A stretch of DNA of 64,000 bases from Thiotrichales bacterium (GCA_016745035.1 JADGDE010000001.1:1202241-1266240); one strand, 5' to 3'; numbered from the stretch's first letter, positions 1 through 8,514 are shown. Numbers and translations: made by a program. Notes: generated by a model from the letters alone, not told the origin.

Positions 1-1560
1 CTCATTGTCCTTGAAAAGTTCTACCCCAGCTTTGTTCACCCCATCTTCACCCCCAATGTTTCGCATGAGCTCCACCTCTTTTTCACCGCACTGCTCATTG
101 TCCGCTAGAGCAGTATTCGTAAGATTTACTTTTTCAATCTCGGTCAACAGGTGATCAATTTCTAAAAGTTTCTTCTTCCCGTACAGAGTGGCCCTCCCAG
201 TCAGATGGTAAAGCAAAGAAGCAGTTGTAATTAGGAAGATCAGTGTATCAATCACAATTTTAGCAATTAAAAGACTATCTTCAAACCATGATTTATGATA
301 GCTCGTATCTTTTAGTTCAGATTCCTCTTCGATATAAAACCCCCGCAAATGCAAAGATATCTCTAAGAGATATGTCATCAACCCAGCTATTCCAATGAAC
401 ATATGTCGCGTTTTCCAGTAAGTTTTTGAGTATTGATTATTAAATATTTTGTTATTATTGGGTTGCATTTTGGATAAGAGCATCCCCCCTGCCACGCCAA
501 TAGCGAAAGTGGAAAAGACCCGCATCGTCGCCATAAGAAATGAATTCGCCAGAGTTCCTTTTTGGTGTTTCATATCTTTGTTTAGATACATGTCACGTGC
601 CATGTACCCAGTAATTCCAGCAGCAGCAGCTACTCCAAAATTAAAGTAAAAATCCGGGTTATATATAGTATAGTGTGTGCATTGATTATTCTTTTTAGCA
701 TCGACCATAACATTTCTAAGCATTGCTGGGATTAAGTTTTTCGCTTGTGAATAGAGTATATCAATGAATCCGTAATTACTCAGTTTCGAGTTTACTTGCT
801 CATTTTGAAAGAGCCCATATTGAAGTAGAACGCCCGCTAGATATTTATCACGCGCCTTCATCCTTTGAATCATCCTCTCGCTATCGAGTATTCCATGAAG
901 GTTTGGTCCCAGATTACGTTTAAGTAGTTTAAGTATAAAGGATGTATCGTCCATCTCATCATTTTGATTATTTTCAGTGTGTAAAGCATGAGTCATTTTT
1001 GTGTAATGTCGCTGTTCATCGATTTCCCCACGATTTCGTTTCTTTTGGTTTTTTACTTGAATGTACTGTTCGATTTTTTTTACGGTATCGACCGCCACTC
1101 TCATATTACTTTCAAGTTGTTCCCCATATAGTATTAAAGTTTTCGTTATATAGGCAGTTGTTGCTTTTTCTTTTATGATGTCTTCTCTAGTTTCAACTTC
1201 TCCTTTTTCGCTTTTTTTCTTTTTTAGTTGACTTGGTTCAAATTCTTTTTGATTCCGTGTATGTAATGTATTCATCAAATCAAAAATAATAGCATCTTTT
1301 TTGTATAATTTTTTCACAATATCATTCTGTTCCCTCACTTTATTAGTTTTGTCGACCAGTATGTTCAGCATCGTGTATGATTTTTGATTTTCCGCAATTG
1401 CCCGTATTAGCGACGGTGGTTTTTCTTCCTCGTCAGGTTCTCCAGTTAATTCCATAAGTAATGTACTGATTTCATGGAGTGTCTCATGCATCTTAATCAT
1501 CACTTTAGTTTCCCCCAATTCTTCATAGGACTTGGGATCTTCTTCGTTTACCTTTGGCAT
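1..1560 (-). CDS. hypothetical multi-pass membrane protein, C-terminus beyond window
   Basis: A continuous frame of 520 codons reads leftwards from an ATG at 1560 and is still open at base 1, so the C-terminus lies outside the window. The start is supported by an AGGAAAAGGA purine stretch just upstream. Residues 1-300 are highly charged and helical, rich in Lys and Glu, with a KKKKSEKG-type basic patch near 135, and look cytoplasmic. Four hydrophobic segments follow at about 305-322, 339-363, 387-405 and 430-453, then a charged tail. I recognise no family. A long soluble helical head on a four-helix membrane anchor would fit a sensor or a scaffold, but that is only an inference. It lies at the AT-rich edge of the accessory island, with the broken reverse transcriptase upstream of it. 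I am confident it is a real gene and cannot assign a function. Confidence 0.75.
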   Translation of the reverse strand, partial: MPKVNEEDPKSYEELGETKVMIKMHETLHEISTLLMELTGEPDEEEKPPSLIRAIAENQKSYTMLNILVDKTNKVREQNDIVKKLYKKDAIIFDLMNTLHTRNQKEFEPSQLKKKKSEKGEVETREDIIKEKATTAYITKTLILYGEQLESNMRVAVDTVKKIEQYIQVKNQKKRNRGEIDEQRHYTKMTHALHTENNQNDEMDDTSFILKLLKRNLGPNLHGILDSERMIQRMKARDKYLAGVLLQYGLFQNEQVNSKLSNYGFIDILYSQAKNLIPAMLRNVMVDAKKNNQCTHYTIYNPDFYFNFGVAAAAGITGYMARDMYLNKDMKHQKGTLANSFLMATMRVFSTFAIGVAGGMLLSKMQPNNNKIFNNQYSKTYWKTRHMFIGIAGLMTYLLEISLHLRGFYIEEESELKDTSYHKSWFEDSLLIAKIVIDTLIFLITTASLLYHLTGRATLYGKKKLLEIDHLLTEIEKVNLTNTALADNEQCGEKEVELMRNIGGEDGVNKAGVELFKDNE

Positions 1561-1648
1561 ATTTTTTCCTTTTCCTGAATATATCTGAGTTAGTTGAAGA
1601 GTTATGTGATAGTTAGAGATAATTTATCAGAATAATTTATCTAATTTT

Positions 1649-2133
1649 TCAGACACCCATAAAAGTGCCCCCAAAATCCCCCTTTTCTCCCAGCCCTCAA
1701 TCCTCTCAACCCCACACCGAACCCAGCGCCTCCGCCGAGTCACATACTGTACCCGAGGTCTGTTGTTCATAAAGCTTGCGAACTTTCTCTTGATAGTAGA
1801 GAAGGATTTAGTAGACACCCATAAAAGAGCATCCACTACCCCAATCCTCATCCCACCGTTCAATCCCCTCAACCCCACTCCGAACCCAGCGCTTCCACCG
1901 TTTCACATACTGCCCAATGTCCGTTTCCGAGACACCTTGCTCATAAAGCTGGCGCAGTTTGCCTTGATGATTTAGTAGACACCCATAAAGCATCCACTAC
2001 CACAATCCTCATCCCACCGATCAATCCCCTCAACCCCACTCCGAACCCAGCGCTTCCACCGTTTCACATACTGCCCAATGTCTGTTTCCGAGACACCTTG
2101 CTCATAAAGCTGGCGCAGTTTGCCTTGATGGTT
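1649..2133 (-). repeat. three tandem copies of the reverse transcriptase 3' end
   Basis: A unit of about 162-164 bp is repeated head to tail, with the anchor GACACCCATAAA at about 1651, 1813 and 1977. The right-hand copy encodes the last ~50 residues of the reverse transcriptase. The middle copy is nearly identical to it (a few substitutions plus a 3-base indel). The left copy is clearly more diverged. The middle copy keeps an open frame for the same C-terminal peptide (LRQLYEQG ... FMGVY). The differences fall on several base types, so this is not the adenine-specific pattern of a diversity-generating retroelement. Successive duplication with decay is the simplest reading. Confidence 0.85.
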
Positions 2134-2996
2134 AGCCCAAGTTGTCCAAGCTATACTTAGCCCTTTTTTGAATTTGTTACCGATACGATAACCGAGGAAG
2201 TCAAACCCCGAGTCTTTGATGCGTCCGATAAAGGTTTTATACGGGTGTTTGGTCATTTCGACCTTTTCTAGCACCCGATTCATTATTCGCACCCCGGTGC
2301 GCAATTGGTTCCGTGTCTTGCACAAAATCACCCAATCATCCATAAAGCGCCCATAAAACAAGTCATGGTCTTTGCAATATTGACCCAGTTCTTTATCCAA
2401 TATTTGTAAATACACCGCCCCTAATAAAGGCGATATTGGATTGCCTTTGGTGATGCCTATATCGGCGTGATGATAAACGCCATAGACATCATCGAGTCGC
2501 TCTAGCATCCGGCTTAACAAGTTCAACACCGTCTCACAAGGAATCAAGTCCCGTAACTGCTTGGTTAAAATCCGGTGGTTGATGGTGGCGTAATAGGAGT
2601 TCACATCACTCCGACAAACAAAGCGGTAGTTTTCAACCCTTTTGCTCACCGCATTGACGCAGCCCTTTGCGCCCCCATTGCCTGCAATATGGAAACAGCG
2701 CCGACTTAATGCTGGGGCGAGATAGTCGCTTAACACTATCGCCATGGCTTTTAACACCAAACTGTCTTGTGCCGACCACACTAAAGCACCATCGTATTGT
2801 TTACAGGGGCTAAAACAATAAGTCCCTGTGCGCAGTTGCTCAATGATGACAGGCTCGAGCGCTTGGCGGGGTGACGCAAATGCCAGTAATCATTATTGTA
2901 ATGACTGTCTTTGCGGCGACTTTCCAACCATTGCCAAGCCGCTTGCATATTCTCTGCTGCAGTGATGCGGTTAATAAGCGTCATGTTGTTGTTCAT
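1972..2996 (-). pseudogene. reverse transcriptase (RNA-directed DNA polymerase), frameshifted
   Basis: The N-terminal piece starts at ATG 2996 (AENMQAAWQWLESRRKDSHY, a typical RT start) and runs in one frame to about 2870. The protein then continues in another frame as QALEPVIIEQLRTGTYCFSP, joining the 269-codon open frame that starts at 2781. One small indel near 2865-2880 therefore splits the gene. The palm motifs are present: FRCRSDV-type region A (VCRSDVNSYYATI), KGNPISPLLGAVYL (QGxxxSP block), GRFMDDWVIL (the xxDD catalytic site as FMDD) and GRIKDSGFDFLGY. The C-terminal YEQG...IGQYVKRWKRWVRSGV tail recurs downstream in tandem. It lacks the maturase and HNH domains of a group II intron protein, so it resembles a domesticated or unknown-group RT. 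Without recoding it is probably inactive. Confidence in the family is high; the exact RT class is uncertain. Confidence 0.85.
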
Positions 2997-3077
2997 GGTC
3001 TTTTCTGGCTCTGTGTCTCATGTTGTCTAAAATCTCAAAGGGCAGTTGCTTTATTTGCTGTTACCGCTCTCTAAACG

Positions 3078-3167
3078 ATGGGTTTTTATATTACCTTGTT
3101 GTTTTAACTATTGTAATTAGTAATTAGTTGTGGTTTTGTTACTTTGGTTGTATATAGTTAGTCTTTT
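3078..3167. repeat. intergenic direct repeat, copy A
   Basis: About 90 bp that match 3570-3657 at roughly 80% by eye (shared TATATTACCTTGTT, TTAGTTGT, TACTTTNGTTGTA, TTAGTCTTTT-like blocks). It lies immediately past the stop codon of the leftward gene ending at 3169, exactly as copy B lies past the next gene, so each gene appears to carry the same 3' flank. Confidence 0.75.
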
Positions 3168-3168
3168 T

Positions 3169-3429
3169 TTAAATATTCAATAATTTATTAACTTCATCTT
3201 CATAGTCTTCATAAGCTTCTTTCAATTGATTTCTATTCAATTGATTAGGGCTACCTATGAATCCATTTTCTGGCGAATAATGTACTTTACCTCCGCTCAT
3301 AAACGTTTTAGTTGCAATAGCAATTGATATATTATTTTTTACGGCTGTAATCTGAATATTCGGGTATTTTTTATAGGTATATATACCCTCTCCATTTTCT
3401 GTTGTATCACTCAAAATCCATCTTATCAT
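3169..3429 (-). CDS. small hypothetical protein
   Basis: An 86-residue protein of unknown family. A longer frame begins at an ATG at 3447, but the internal ATG at 3429 is preceded by AGGAGAAAGGGAA, an excellent ribosome binding site, so I choose 3429 (protein begins MIRWILSD). The sequence has alternating short beta-like segments (YTYKKYPNIQITAV, NNISIAIATKTFMSGG) and an acidic C-terminal helix (KEAYEDYEDEVNKLL). No signal peptide or membrane segment is seen. It is read in the same direction as the GxSxG hydrolase about 200 bp upstream, and both genes are followed by copies of the same ~90 bp repeat. A small single-domain cytoplasmic protein is likely. The function is unknown. Confidence 0.6.
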   Translation of the reverse strand: MIRWILSDTTENGEGIYTYKKYPNIQITAVKNNISIAIATKTFMSGGKVHYSPENGFIGSPNQLNRNQLKEAYEDYEDEVNKLLNI

Positions 3430-3569
3430 TTCCCTTTCTCCTATCATTAAACCTGCGTTATAACTGTCGCCTTACCAGAACAGGTTTAGACATTGATAAA
3501 AGTGTCTAAACCACTCTACCCCTCATCCTAAAGAGCAGTTTTTCCATTCATTTTTTCTACCCTTAAAAT

Positions 3570-3657
3570 GATGAGTTTATATTACCTTGTTATTTTAAAT
3601 AGGGTAATTAGCCATTAGTTGTTATCTTGATACTTTCGTTGTACATTGTTAATCTTT
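3570..3657. repeat. intergenic direct repeat, copy B
   Basis: Counterpart of 3078-3167. It overlaps the last codons and the 3' flank of the leftward hydrolase gene ending at 3649. The duplication implies that the two gene-plus-flank units were shuffled or duplicated as cassettes, or that both share a 3' regulatory or terminator-like sequence. Confidence 0.75.
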
Positions 3658-4773
3658 TATATTAACGGTTTTTAACCGTGAATCAATTATTGACCTTTGA
3701 ATAGTTTTTTGTAATGGATGATAAAATCGAATCATATGTTCTAGGCTGTTATCGTGCACCACATATTGTTTATTTTCTGCCCACCATGTAAGTCTAATTC
3801 TTTTATCGAAACAGAAGTTAAGGTACTTTGAAGTTTTCTTATGTAGCATGGCAATATGATCCTCAATAACCTTTACATCTTCTTCTCTTGGTTCAGATTG
3901 TGCGAGTATATTTAAAAGAGGAATAAAAACGGTATCTGTTATTTTTGAGGTATGACATAAATTTTTAAGATTTTGCAACTGAGGGAGGTATTTTCTTTTG
4001 TCGAATTCCCCCTCATCATTTTCATTATATTTTTTTCCTTGGACTAGATTGAGTTTTTTAGCTAATTTATATTCAGAATATCCTTGATTAGTAATCGCAT
4101 TGTGTCCCACACCGAGATGAGCTGACACATAATGACAATTGTCAATTTCCATGAAGGAATTATCTAAAATAAAGCAATCTCTTCGGTCATATCCGGAAGA
4201 AAGGAAGACAATGCGTGGATTAAACCCCTTTACCTGTAATTCTTGTATTAGTTTTTCTTTATCACGATTGCTTTTAATATTTAATTTACTTAAAGTGTTT
4301 GTTGAGTGATTTTTAAGATACCAAGGTTTATTTTCTGACCCCGTCACAGGGTCAACTAGAAAAATAGTAAGATTAACAACCCTTTTACTATTAAAATTCT
4401 TACTAGTAGTTTTTGTGAGAATTTCATTTATTTTTTTTAAAAAGAAAGGAACCATAACGGCAGAACCTCTACTGAAACCACCTACCACAAGTTCATTCAC
4501 ATCATTATTAGCAAGGTCATGATCAATTTCTCGTAGTTTTTCTCTCATAAACGTGTTAATTTTTTTTAAATTCTGTTCATTATATTTAACTCCTTCTATA
4601 TGAGATATAGTAGATTTTCCTGGCAAGAAAGCTCGAGTATTGGTAAAAGGTTCACATCCCCACCCATCAAATAAGTAGTATTTTTTAAATAATTTAGACC
4701 ATTGGGTCAGTTTTTCATATTGGCTTGCTTTTTCTGAGGTTCCGCTAAACCAAATAAAATAACTATTTGACAT
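3649..4773 (-). CDS. alpha/beta-hydrolase-like protein with GxSxG elbow
   Basis: A 374-residue protein without signal peptide. The central motif GGFSRGSAV (about residues 98-106) is a GxSxG nucleophile elbow after a beta strand (ELVVGGF), in the style of the SRG-type lipases of the DUF2235/Tle phospholipase group. Other features fitting that fold are an N-terminal strand ending in FSGTSE, the FDGWGCEP loop, a DPVTGSENKPW segment where an acidic catalytic residue would lie, and a HLGVGHNAI motif carrying a candidate catalytic His. Substrate is unknown; an ester or phospholipid is the best guess. It sits next to a lysozyme and secreted-type RhiA-like proteins, so an effector or predation role is possible, but no secretion signal is seen. 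Fold assignment is moderate and function weak. Confidence 0.65.
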   Translation of the reverse strand: MSNSYFIWFSGTSEKASQYEKLTQWSKLFKKYYLFDGWGCEPFTNTRAFLPGKSTISHIEGVKYNEQNLKKINTFMREKLREIDHDLANNDVNELVVGGFSRGSAVMVPFFLKKINEILTKTTSKNFNSKRVVNLTIFLVDPVTGSENKPWYLKNHSTNTLSKLNIKSNRDKEKLIQELQVKGFNPRIVFLSSGYDRRDCFILDNSFMEIDNCHYVSAHLGVGHNAITNQGYSEYKLAKKLNLVQGKKYNENDEGEFDKRKYLPQLQNLKNLCHTSKITDTVFIPLLNILAQSEPREEDVKVIEDHIAMLHKKTSKYLNFCFDKRIRLTWWAENKQYVVHDNSLEHMIRFYHPLQKTIQRSIIDSRLKTVNIKD

Positions 4774-4944
4774 GAAATAACTCCAGTTTATAGAAATATT
4801 GTTTATAAGGTAAAATTATCAAGAAAAATAACATCATACTTATATGTTAATATTTTTAATACATTGTATAATGATACTTTATAATACTTATAATTTTATT
4901 TTGTCTTAAATATAAAAGTTTAACTACTAAGTTATAGTTTTATT

Positions 4945-4970
4945 AAAAACTAGATGTATTTCTAGTTTTT
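4945..4970 (-). terminator. rho-independent terminator after the lysozyme gene
   Basis: Perfect 10-bp inverted repeat AAAAACTAGA / TCTAGTTTTT with a 6-base loop, 12 bases past the stop codon of the leftward lysozyme gene. Read leftwards, the stem ends in five Ts. Confidence 0.75.
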
Positions 4971-4981
4971 AATATTATTAA

Positions 4982-5656
4982 TCAAGCTTGATAGTTAGGA
5001 TTATCTCCTATTAAAGTGATATTTTTAGCCTCATTTTTGGGACGATTATCTACCAGGGACTCTTTAGTATCATCCTTCTCTGCCTTTTCTATATCTGATG
5101 AATTAAAAATTTCATCTATTTCATTGACAATATCTAATTTTTTAGCACTTGACCAATCCGGTGTATAACTGGGTTTTTTCAACATATATTCAGTGACTGT
5201 GCCCGTATGAGACCATATGCTTTTAAAAAATAAATCTCTTTCTTTTTCTCGTCTTGGGATTATTTCTGGTGGTCGTCTCCATTCCATTATTTTTCGGTAG
5301 GCCAGTTCATAGTCTCCTTGCACAAAACTTTTAACCCATCCGGCTGAAGTAATGCGACCAGTGTTGTATTGAAAAGATAGTGCTGCTGCAAATTGTTCTT
5401 CCGTAAGCTCTACTCCCTGAAAGGCAGATTCAACTTTAGGCACGTATTTTTTTTCTAATAACCACTTAAAAATTTCTAGACATTTTGTTATTGATTGAGG
5501 TTTATCTTTATATCTTGGAAAAATAGTATAACCAGACTCATTAGTTACACCTATGCCCCAAGTCCAAATGCCTTTGCTATCTTTGTAAGCTTCGCGAACA
5601 ATCGCTTCATGGGAAATTATTTCTAATACCACTTTTTTAGTAATTATATTTGACAT
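4982..5656 (-). CDS. GH24 phage-type lysozyme (endolysin-like)
   Basis: A 224-residue protein with the T4-lysozyme/GH24 signature: HEAIVREAYKDSKGIWTWGIGVT places the catalytic Glu at 17, Asp at 26 and Thr at 32. Further family blocks are LTEEQFAAALSFQYNTG and the Trp/Arg-rich GWVKSF...EWRRPPEIIPRREKERDLF. It should hydrolyse the beta-1,4 bond between N-acetylmuramic acid and N-acetylglucosamine in peptidoglycan. The C-terminal ~75 residues (from about 150) are an acidic, linker-like extension beyond the usual domain. There is no signal peptide and no holin neighbour, so export would need a secretion system or lysis. The gene has its own terminator at 4945-4970 and sits between a putative lipase and the RhiA-like pair. 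It may be a prophage relic or a bacteriolytic effector. Confidence 0.85.
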   Translation of the reverse strand: MSNIITKKVVLEIISHEAIVREAYKDSKGIWTWGIGVTNESGYTIFPRYKDKPQSITKCLEIFKWLLEKKYVPKVESAFQGVELTEEQFAAALSFQYNTGRITSAGWVKSFVQGDYELAYRKIMEWRRPPEIIPRREKERDLFFKSIWSHTGTVTEYMLKKPSYTPDWSSAKKLDIVNEIDEIFNSSDIEKAEKDDTKESLVDNRPKNEAKNITLIGDNPNYQA

Positions 5657-5693
5657 ATTTAATTATCCTTTTATTAAAAATAGATATTCAAAT

Positions 5694-5736
5694 AAAAATG
5701 AAACAAATATTTTTTTAAAAAATTCATTTCATTTTT
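5694..5736 (-). terminator. terminator after the second RhiA-like gene
   Basis: Inverted repeat AAAAATGAAA / TTTCATTTTT spaced by an AT-only loop, just past the stop of the leftward gene ending at 5747. The T-run lies on the leftward transcript. Confidence 0.65.
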
Positions 5737-5746
5737 ATTATTTATT

Positions 5747-6352
5747 CTATTTAATTTCCCAAGTATTATCAGGTTTTAGTACAACATTTTCGCTAGTTGT
5801 TCCTTTAAATTCTAGTTTACAAGCTGTATCCGTCATTGAAGAACGATCTAATACTTGCCCTTCTTGGTAATTGCCAAAAACTAACCAATAAGTTGGTTTT
5901 GGAGTCATTACCATTTTCATATTAGGTTGGGACTCAACTAAAAAAGTTCCCTTGCCAGACATACCAATACCGACATAGGCTTCTTTCGTTTGTACCCGTT
6001 GAGATTGATTGATATATAAGTTCCCTTCATACCCCCCTTGACCTGGGTTTAAGAAAGTATAAGCCCCATTTACTAAGTCAAAATCTACTTGATTTTGGGT
6101 GCTTAAATTAGCATCCCATGCTTGACTAGTATTGACAATAGACCCTGGTCGTAATTCAGTTTGCTTGGTCCAAGCAAAGTTATAATCCAATTCCCATTCA
6201 AACTCTAAAAGTGTCGTTGGGTGGGCTGGCTTAGCTAACCATGCTAAGGTAATAATATTACCGATATTAGTATCTGGGTCTTCTTGGTAAATACAAAAAT
6301 TACCCGTTTGAGTGGAGTCATTGAGTACACTCAACGTATATTTATCAGACAT
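5747..6352 (-). CDS. RhiA-like protein, second of a tandem pair
   Basis: A 201-residue protein with about 75% identity by eye to the neighbour at 6444-7052 (MSDKYTLSV, NFCIYQEDPDTNIGN, LAWLAKPAHPTT, AVGIGMSGKG-type block YVGIGMSGKGTFLVES, PKPTYWLVFG). The overall pattern matches my memory of the RhiA family (rhizosphere-expressed, quorum-sensing-controlled in Rhizobium leguminosarum); the biochemical role of RhiA is not known. No signal peptide, beta-rich, probably a single jelly-roll-like domain. A terminator follows at 5694-5736, and a separate hairpin divides it from its twin, so each copy may be transcribed or tuned on its own. It differs from the twin mainly in surface residues (ELRPGSIVNTS versus QLRPGTVVKTS). 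Family assignment is moderately sure and function unknown. Confidence 0.7.
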   Translation of the reverse strand: MSDKYTLSVLNDSTQTGNFCIYQEDPDTNIGNIITLAWLAKPAHPTTLLEFEWELDYNFAWTKQTELRPGSIVNTSQAWDANLSTQNQVDFDLVNGAYTFLNPGQGGYEGNLYINQSQRVQTKEAYVGIGMSGKGTFLVESQPNMKMVMTPKPTYWLVFGNYQEGQVLDRSSMTDTACKLEFKGTTSENVVLKPDNTWEIK

Positions 6353-6395
6353 TTTATTTCCTTTATCTATTAGATAAATAAAATTAAAAAAATAT

Positions 6396-6431
6396 TAGCA
6401 CTACATTTAAATTATGATAAATATAGTGCTA
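6396..6431 (-). terminator. terminator between the RhiA-like twins
   Basis: Inverted repeat TAGCACTA / TAGTGCTA with a 20-base AT-rich loop, 12 bases past the stop codon of the upstream twin. Read leftwards it is followed by a run of seven Ts. Confidence 0.7.
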
Positions 6432-6443
6432 AAAACATTATGA

Positions 6444-7052
6444 TTATTTGGTTTCCCAAGTATTATCTGACTTTAAGACAACATTCATATTGTTTGTACC
6501 TTTGAATTCTAATTTACAAGCAGTTTTTGTCACTTTAGAAATATCTAGTACTTCTCCTTCTTTGAATTGACCAAAAACTAACCAGTATGTGGGTTTAGGG
6601 GTTAAAACAATTTTCATATTAGGTTGAGACTCAACTAAAAAGGAGCCTTTGCCAGACATACCAATCCCAACTGATGCCTCAGCTGTGCGTACTCGTTGAG
6701 TTTGATTGATATATAAATTACCTTCATAACCGCCTTGAGATTGGTTAGCGAACGTATAAGCGCCATTGGTATAATCAAAGTCAACTTGGTTAGTAGTGCT
6801 TAAATTAGCATCCCATGCCTGGCTAGTTTTAACCACAGTGCCTGGGCGCAATTGTGTGGTTTTTGCCCAAACAAAGTCATAATCTAAACCCCATTCAAAA
6901 TCTAGACGGGTGGTTGGGTGAGCTGCTTTAGCAAGCCATGCCAATGTGGTAATATTACCGATATTGGTATCTGGCAATTCTTGATAAATGCAAAAGCTGC
7001 CAGCTTGAGTTGAATCATTCATTACACTTAACGTATATTTATCAGTCATCAT
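6444..7052 (-). CDS. RhiA-like protein, first of a tandem pair
   Basis: A 202-residue paralogue of the downstream protein. It opens with MMTDKYTLSVMNDSTQ; since the first two codons are both ATG, the second may be the true start, and a GAGGAATT sequence precedes them. Conserved blocks shared with the twin are FCIYQELPDTNIGN, GGYEGNLYINQTQRV, VGIGMSGKGSFLVESQPNMK and PKPTYWLVFG, consistent with the RhiA family. There are no transmembrane segments and no Cys pairs beyond two scattered residues. The duplication is old enough for clear divergence but both frames are intact, implying selection on both. Regulators that could control the pair are the LuxR-type and XRE-type genes upstream at 8515-9570. 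The role is unknown; abundant extracellular or surface protein is one possibility. Confidence 0.7.
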   Translation of the reverse strand: MMTDKYTLSVMNDSTQAGSFCIYQELPDTNIGNITTLAWLAKAAHPTTRLDFEWGLDYDFVWAKTTQLRPGTVVKTSQAWDANLSTTNQVDFDYTNGAYTFANQSQGGYEGNLYINQTQRVRTAEASVGIGMSGKGSFLVESQPNMKIVLTPKPTYWLVFGQFKEGEVLDISKVTKTACKLEFKGTNNMNVVLKSDNTWETK

Positions 7053-7436
7053 AATTCCTCTTGTTGATGATTAAAATCACAATTTGTTTGTGATGGGTAC
7101 ATAATAAACTTTATATATTTTTAATGCATTCATCATAAGTAATAAACTTACAACTTTCGTAGTAATTTATTAAAAATAAAGTTACTTAAAATTCATTTAT
7201 TTTAATATTTTTATAACCAAGAACAAACTGTTTAAATATTATTATAAATAATCATAATAAAAGTAATGGATTAATAAAAAAATTACGGGAATACTCGATA
7301 GGTGATATTGAAGATGGTATAAATGTATGTAATAAGAAAAATATGCGGAAATATAAAGGATAAATAGCAAGAGTTATGAAGAATATTTTTTATTATATCT
7401 GGCAGAATTTAAACTAACCAGATATAATAAATTTAT
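7053..7436. other. AT-rich intergenic region with a perfect 14-bp inverted repeat
   Basis: No gene seen. The only clear structure is TTTATTATATCTGG (7389-7402) and its exact complement (7418-7431), placed just past the stop of the leftward gene at 7437, probably a terminator or transcript end. The rest is 80-90% A+T and presumably holds the promoter of the RhiA-like genes. Confidence 0.6.
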
Positions 7437-8324
7437 TTAAGTTGGATTAGAATTTTTTTCATTATCCTCCTTTTTATTAGGTATCCAGCAATCTGCTATT
7501 TTTTTCAAGTTTTTAATCACATTATCATTAAGCATAACATTACAATCTTTGCCCTCTGATTTAGGAATAGCTTTTTTCCAAGATTCGCTCCAGGATTTAA
7601 CATCTTCTGGTTTGCTTGATGGCCATGAAATGTTACATTTTTCATCCATGTGTTCAATGACAAAAGTTTTACCTTTATTGGTATCATCATAGGCTGATTG
7701 TAAAATCAGGTCTTGATAAATTTGTTCTAATAAAGGGGCTTCCTTACTGGGAGTGGGGCAAGATTTTAGATCGACTAATTGTGCCTCGCAAATATACTTG
7801 CTAATTACCTTCGCTGTTTGTGGTGAAGTAATAAGGATATTAATACCATGGTCAGCATGTTTGCGAATCGTTTCAGCAGTAATAGCGGCATATTCTCCTT
7901 CAGATGAAGTACGAATCGCTTCCATTTCTTGGCAAATTTTAGAATCACTTGACCAACCATTGGTAGCCCAAGTCATCGGCATTGTGCCCCAGACATCTAA
8001 ACCTAAATCTCGCATACGTTTAACGAGAAGAATTTGAGAAATTCCCATTGCAGTGAGATTTTCTAAATTACCTTGGCTATCTCGGATTGCTACTTTTTTA
8101 CGAGTACACCATTCATAGTCTTTTAACATGGTATTAAAATCATGTTGTACTGGTGCTGCAAGGTAAGGATCAAGAAAAATTCGCCCAATATGGTTACTGG
8201 TTAGTCCACAAGGAGTCGTCGTTTCTCGTTTTTGTGCTTTTACCCATAGCTCAATTTGCATTCGCAATTCGTTAATTGATTTGGCAGAATTTTTTTTATC
8301 TGTAGAAAATACATAAAGTTGCAT
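7437..8324 (-). CDS. hypothetical protein
   Basis: A 295-residue protein I do not recognise. It has no signal peptide or membrane segment. The N-terminal part reads as an alpha/beta domain (MQLYVFSTD, ISQILLVKRMRDLGLDVWGT, HGINILITSPQTAKVISKYI), which could be a TIM-barrel-like or GH18-like scaffold, but no catalytic signature such as DxxDxDxE is present. Several Trp-rich stretches (WGTMPMTWATNGW, SWPSSKPEDVKSWSESW) and scattered Cys follow, then a charged C-terminal tail. An inverted repeat directly after its stop suggests a separate transcript. It lies between the RhiA-like pair and the regulators and is probably controlled with them. The gene is clearly real and the function is unknown. 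Confidence 0.65.
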   Translation of the reverse strand: MQLYVFSTDKKNSAKSINELRMQIELWVKAQKRETTTPCGLTSNHIGRIFLDPYLAAPVQHDFNTMLKDYEWCTRKKVAIRDSQGNLENLTAMGISQILLVKRMRDLGLDVWGTMPMTWATNGWSSDSKICQEMEAIRTSSEGEYAAITAETIRKHADHGINILITSPQTAKVISKYICEAQLVDLKSCPTPSKEAPLLEQIYQDLILQSAYDDTNKGKTFVIEHMDEKCNISWPSSKPEDVKSWSESWKKAIPKSEGKDCNVMLNDNVIKNLKKIADCWIPNKKEDNEKNSNPT

Positions 8325-8472
8325 TATTTTGTTTCCTTGTTGGGAGTGATTGTTTGTGTAAACACGGAAACAAGCATAAAGGCTATGTATTTTTATGAAA
8401 ATTCAACAAAAAGGGCAGGGGATAGTCTTTAGTTGTAATCTGAACTACTTCAGATGTACAATTTTAGCGGCG

Positions 8473-8497
8473 TATTCCCACATCAAGCGTGGGAATA
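8473..8497. terminator. perfect hairpin between the LuxR-type gene and the hypothetical gene
   Basis: TATTCCCAC / GTGGGAATA with a 7-base loop, 18 bases past the stop of the leftward LuxR-type gene. No strong T-run follows, so it may be an RNA-end stabiliser or a weak terminator. Confidence 0.5.
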
Positions 8498-8514
8498 TTT
8501 GAACTGAATTTAAC

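Noticed and set aside
1649..2133. Diversity-generating retroelement (template and variable repeats beside an RT)
   Set aside because: The two close repeats differ at T/G, T/A and A/G positions plus a 3-base indel, not at adenines only, and the repeats extend the RT gene itself with no separate target gene. The RT motif is KGNPISP, not the DGR-type variant.
4982..5656. Complete prophage around the lysozyme
   Set aside because: No capsid, tail, terminase, integrase or holin genes; the neighbours are unrelated single genes with own terminators.
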